Source: Phytophthora colocasiae (Eukaryota; Oomycota; Peronosporomycetes; Peronosporales; Peronosporaceae). Taken from it: DNA of 64,000 bases. This document shows, in pieces, positions 61,354 through 64,000 of the stretch (position 1 is its first letter; each line of letters starts with the position of its first letter). The position numbers and the translations under genes are program-made. The stretch is from positions 372,001-436,000 of the forward strand of contig JAGKQI010000033.1 of assembly GCA_018806915.1 (NCBI GenBank). The letters are read 5' to 3'. Under the pieces are notes generated by a model, which ran no database searches, was not told the origin of the DNA, and saw nothing but the letters and a program-made list of their open reading frames with translations.

Positions 61354-62824
61354 TTATTTCCATCCTCGTTTGTAAGCGTCATTGTCTGCCTCTCCGAATT
61401 TCTTCTCGTCCTGCAACAATTATCGATCATCAGACAACTTGTATGTGCAGAAATGAACGCCATAACGTACCCGTGTTTCTTCTTTCCACCCTTGGGCATC
61501 CATCTCTTTCCTCCGCTTCCCACCCTTCTGAAACGTCCGCCAATTGCCTACTCGCTGTTCTCTGCGGTCCGTCTCCGCCCACGAGCGCTCCCGCTTGAAC
61601 ATGTTGACAACCTTGGCTTGCTCCTTCTCGTCCTGCTCTGCCTCACGTCGCCGCTGGGCTGCCTCGCGTTTCTCAATGTTTTGGCGACGATTCTCAATCT
61701 CAGCAAAAGCTCGCAGAACAGATTTCTCGACCTCATCCTTCAGGTCGCCGAGTTCTGCTTCCTTGACACCCTTCTTCAGCTTCAGACGACGCTCTTTTTC
61801 CACTTCCTGTGTCGCGTTCTCAATCGTCCGAATGCACGTCTTGCGTCGGTCTTCCTGTGTGATGAGATTGTACGCTTTCTTCAGCTCTGCATCAAAAGAA
61901 TAATCCGTACGTTAATACCCTTTAGGTTCACCCTATCTGACAGTGTTGCGTACTGTACCTTCGAATGCCTCTCGAGCCTTGGGGTTACGACACTTGTCCG
62001 GATGCACCATCGTCGAAATCTGCGACATAGTCGACATAGTTATCCACTACTCCATCATATTCATAGACGTCAAAACTACTCACCTTTCGATAGTGCTGCT
62101 TCATGTCCTCTTCGGTAGCGTCAACGTCCAGCATTAACACTCGGAATGGGTTTAAGTTGATCCACTTGAAGTGTGGCTGCAACAGTCGTTCGATCTGTCC
62201 ATCCGACGTGCCAAAATCCACCGGTGGTTTCTCCTTCTTCTGTTCTACGTCCTTCTTGATGCAATTAGCGTTCTCTTCCAGCTCCTGCACTTCCGACATA
62301 AATTCAGCTAACAGTGCATCTTCGTCCTTCGGCTTGTTCTCCTTCTCTTGTTCCTGTTGTTTCTCTTCTCTTTTCTTCTCCATCTCCTCTCTCAATCTCT
62401 CCTGCTCTTTAGCCTGTTCTCTCAGTCTCTTGCTGTGCTCCTGACCGGCCGCATAAGCCTCCTCCGCCGCCTGCAACAGCGACTGATTGTCCGGATCCAG
62501 CTTCAGCCCTTCATTGTACGTCGTACGCGCCGCATCGAAGCGTTGCAACGCGTGCTCCGCTGCACCTTTGCGGCTGTATCCTTTCCACCAATCAGGCTTG
62601 AGCTCAATGCATTTCTCCGCGTCTTTAAGCGCTTTACCACGTGCGTCCCCCATGGCCAAGTACGCGGCCGAGCGGTTGCTGTAGTACACGGCATTGTCCG
62701 GGTCCAGCTCGATGGCACGCGTGTACATCTCTACAGCATCGCCGAACTGCTTGTCTGCCAACAGCTTGTTGCCCTCGGCCTTGAAGCCCTCGGCTTGAGC
62801 TGCATATTCCTGCTCCTCCACCAT
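61354..62824 (-). CDS. TPR-DnaJ fusion, DNAJC8-like spliceosomal co-chaperone
   Basis: Four exons: 62,824-62,084; 62,019-61,959; 61,886-61,471; 61,410-61,354; 424 residues. Three Hop/STI1-type TPRs (about 10-115: EGNKLLADKQFGDAVEMYTRAIELD, YYSNRSAAYL, GYSRKGAAEHAL) are followed by an acidic/Lys-rich coil and a J domain (about 215-270, NPFRVLMLD...HYRK-ISTMVHPDK) whose HPD is created across the first intron. The DNAJC8-like end (about 270-424) shows VLRAFAEIENRRQNIEKREAAQRRR, ERSWAETDRREQRVGNWRTFQ. DNAJC8 works with Hsp70 near the spliceosome; TPRs of this kind bind the EEVD tails of Hsp70/Hsp90. Ordinary DNAJC8 has no TPR part, so this is a fusion. Confidence 0.85.
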
Positions 62825-62905
62825 TTTTGATTGAGATGTCGAATCAATTTAGGACTTAGAATGGATTAAAATTTGAATTGCATTCAGATTTTACTCGTTA
62901 TCAGA

Positions 62906-63699
62906 TCAGATGAATAAACGTAGACCTGCTGGTGGCCCTGGAAGGGTATTCAGAGTCGATCGTTGCGCTTTCGTGTCGGTGAGGCTATACGTCGTTGCAA
63001 GGTGTCGCTCGTTGCCGTTGATCACAGGTAGCGCTATCTGCCCGACATTTTGCATAAAAGCATTCGCCTGGATATGCGCGAGAATCATAGCAACAGCGCA
63101 AAACTGCGCAAGGGTATTCGGTGCCAGCATTAATCTACCACAGCGTCCACCTGCTACCCGAGCAAGCTCTGAGACGAGATCGTCTGTGAACGTCTCGGCA
63201 GTAATATTTGGTGGTAGCGTCCGCATCCACCAAGGTGCGTTTACAGCGGGTTGATTGTTTGCTACTTTGACGAACGCAGCGACGTTGGTAGATATCCAGT
63301 GCAATACGAAACCAGGATTATCGTCATCGATCTGGATCGACGACAGATACTCGTCAATCTGTGGAAAACAACAGCAAGGTACTGTAAGTATCTAATCGTG
63401 TCACACACCACATCATTCTCAATACTTACCACTGGTATCGCCTCGTAGAAGGAAAAGACGCCAGCCAGCCGTTCATCAAATGTAGGAGCGAGCGACAGCA
63501 TAATGCAGCGCGTGTCTTGGACTTCACGGGGCGTCGGCGACAATTTGCAACTGAGGAAATTATCGTCGAGAAGTCCAGGATTGAAGGACTTCCAAAAATC
63601 TCCCACATGCCGTACCAAACCCATATGTGGGTGCGATATAGTACACCACTTGGTGGTGGTATAGTCCTCCTTTGGTCCACTCGAGCCCACCAAAAACAT
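62906..63699 (-). CDS. hypothetical two-exon protein
   Basis: Exons 63,699-63,430 and 63,358-62,906 joined in phase by a 71-bp GT-AG intron (donor GTAAGT, acceptor CACAG); 240 residues. The spliced protein reads smoothly: HVGDFWKSFNPGLLDDNFL, LAGVFSFYEAIPVV, then IDEYLSSIQIDDDNPGFVLHW, VNAPWWMRTLPPNITAETF and LAHIQANAFMQNVGQIALPV. No family recognised; no signal peptide or obvious membrane helix. The presence of a well-formed intron argues for a real gene. It starts about 35 bp from a transposase-like ORF on the other strand, so an origin in a repeat cannot be excluded. Confidence 0.5.
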
Positions 63700-63734
63700 C
63701 CCAAAGGGCAGAGCTTAGTTCGGAATTTCTGTCG

Positions 63735-64000
63735 ATGCTCATGCGTCGTCAAGGTGCTGTTGCTCGCGTTGCGATGATGCTCTTCGTCCAAGACCGGGAA
63801 CGAAGACTGCGGTACCGTGCACAAGTCAAGCGTCTGGCAATGTTACTGCGGCTACGGATGCTCGTTCGTGAGCGAAACTACGTGACGGCTGCGTCCTTGC
63901 TGTCGAACTCATATTGTGCGTGGGCGCACATGTATCGGGCACGCTGCCGCAAGTCGTTCATTAGCACCGTATCCATTGACCCAGTCACATACGATATGCT
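63735..64000 (+). CDS. probable Harbinger-type transposase, N-terminus (partial)
   Basis: Open frame from the ATG at 63,735 to the window end without a stop (88 codons). An Arg/Leu/Met-rich helical start (MLMRRQGAVARVAMMLFVQD, RLAMLLRLRMLVRERNYV) is followed by WAHMYRARCRKSFISTVSIDPVTYDML. This resembles the region before the DDE domain in oomycete Harbinger-like nucleases (a conserved F-I-x-x-V-x-x-D-x-x-x-F/Y-x-x-L pattern). The catalytic part would lie beyond the window. Alternative: an unrelated host gene. Confidence 0.4.
   Translation, partial: MLMRRQGAVARVAMMLFVQDRERRLRYRAQVKRLAMLLRLRMLVRERNYVTAASLLSNSYCAWAHMYRARCRKSFISTVSIDPVTYDM

Overview
The window reads as nuclear DNA of an oomycete, most likely Phytophthora or a close relative. 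The reasons are: Ty3/Gypsy elements with a second RNase H and a C-terminal chromodomain; genes with short GT-AG introns of about 55-130 bp, several with CTAAC branch points; an oomycete-type initiator (TCATTTCCAAATTG) just before a polyubiquitin gene; a secreted expansin-like protein; and a double DH-PH-FYVE protein.

Positions 1-31.5 kb are repeat-rich. Gypsy element 1 (1 to about 2270) is seen only at its 3' end: the integrase chromodomain, an antisense ORF and a probable LTR, all packed with perfect short inverted repeats. Positions 2.3-8 kb hold relics: a FAR1/MULE-like piece, an unrecognised ORF and a Copia scrap. Gypsy element 2 (about 8.0-22.35 kb) has a tRNA-shaped primer site, gag with zinc knuckles, protease, RT, two RNase H domains, integrase and chromodomain, then a long convergent antisense coding region. 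It is broken by stops and frameshifts, and its right end runs directly into the last 50 codons of an ABCC transporter. A Copia element (24,122-31,519, minus strand) has two apparently identical 279-bp LTRs and a perfect GGGGT target duplication. Its gag start codon lies inside a primer site that pairs with the anticodon arm of initiator tRNA-Met. Between its pol and its 3' LTR it carries an opposite-strand ORF for a chromodomain plus a cysteine-peptidase-like domain.

Positions 31.9-64 kb are gene-dense and conserved: two ATPase-inhibitor (IF1-like) paralogues, TAF7 (-), a 3'-truncated ABCC transporter, an expansin-like protein (-), VPS53 (-), a six-unit polyubiquitin gene with one frameshift, POC5, a coiled-coil gene 65 bp after it, a PX protein (-), a SNF2 ATPase, a double RhoGEF/FYVE protein, a Ser-rich coiled-coil protein, a TPR-DNAJC8 fusion (-), an unknown two-exon gene (-) and the start of a probable Harbinger-type transposase. 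Divergent pairs (TAF7/ABCC, PX/SNF2) share promoters shorter than 200 bp.

The most unusual feature is shared by the three retroelements: each has a large ORF on the opposite strand placed downstream of, or overlapping the end of, pol. In two of them this 3' module is almost continuously folded into perfect 7-12 bp hairpins.
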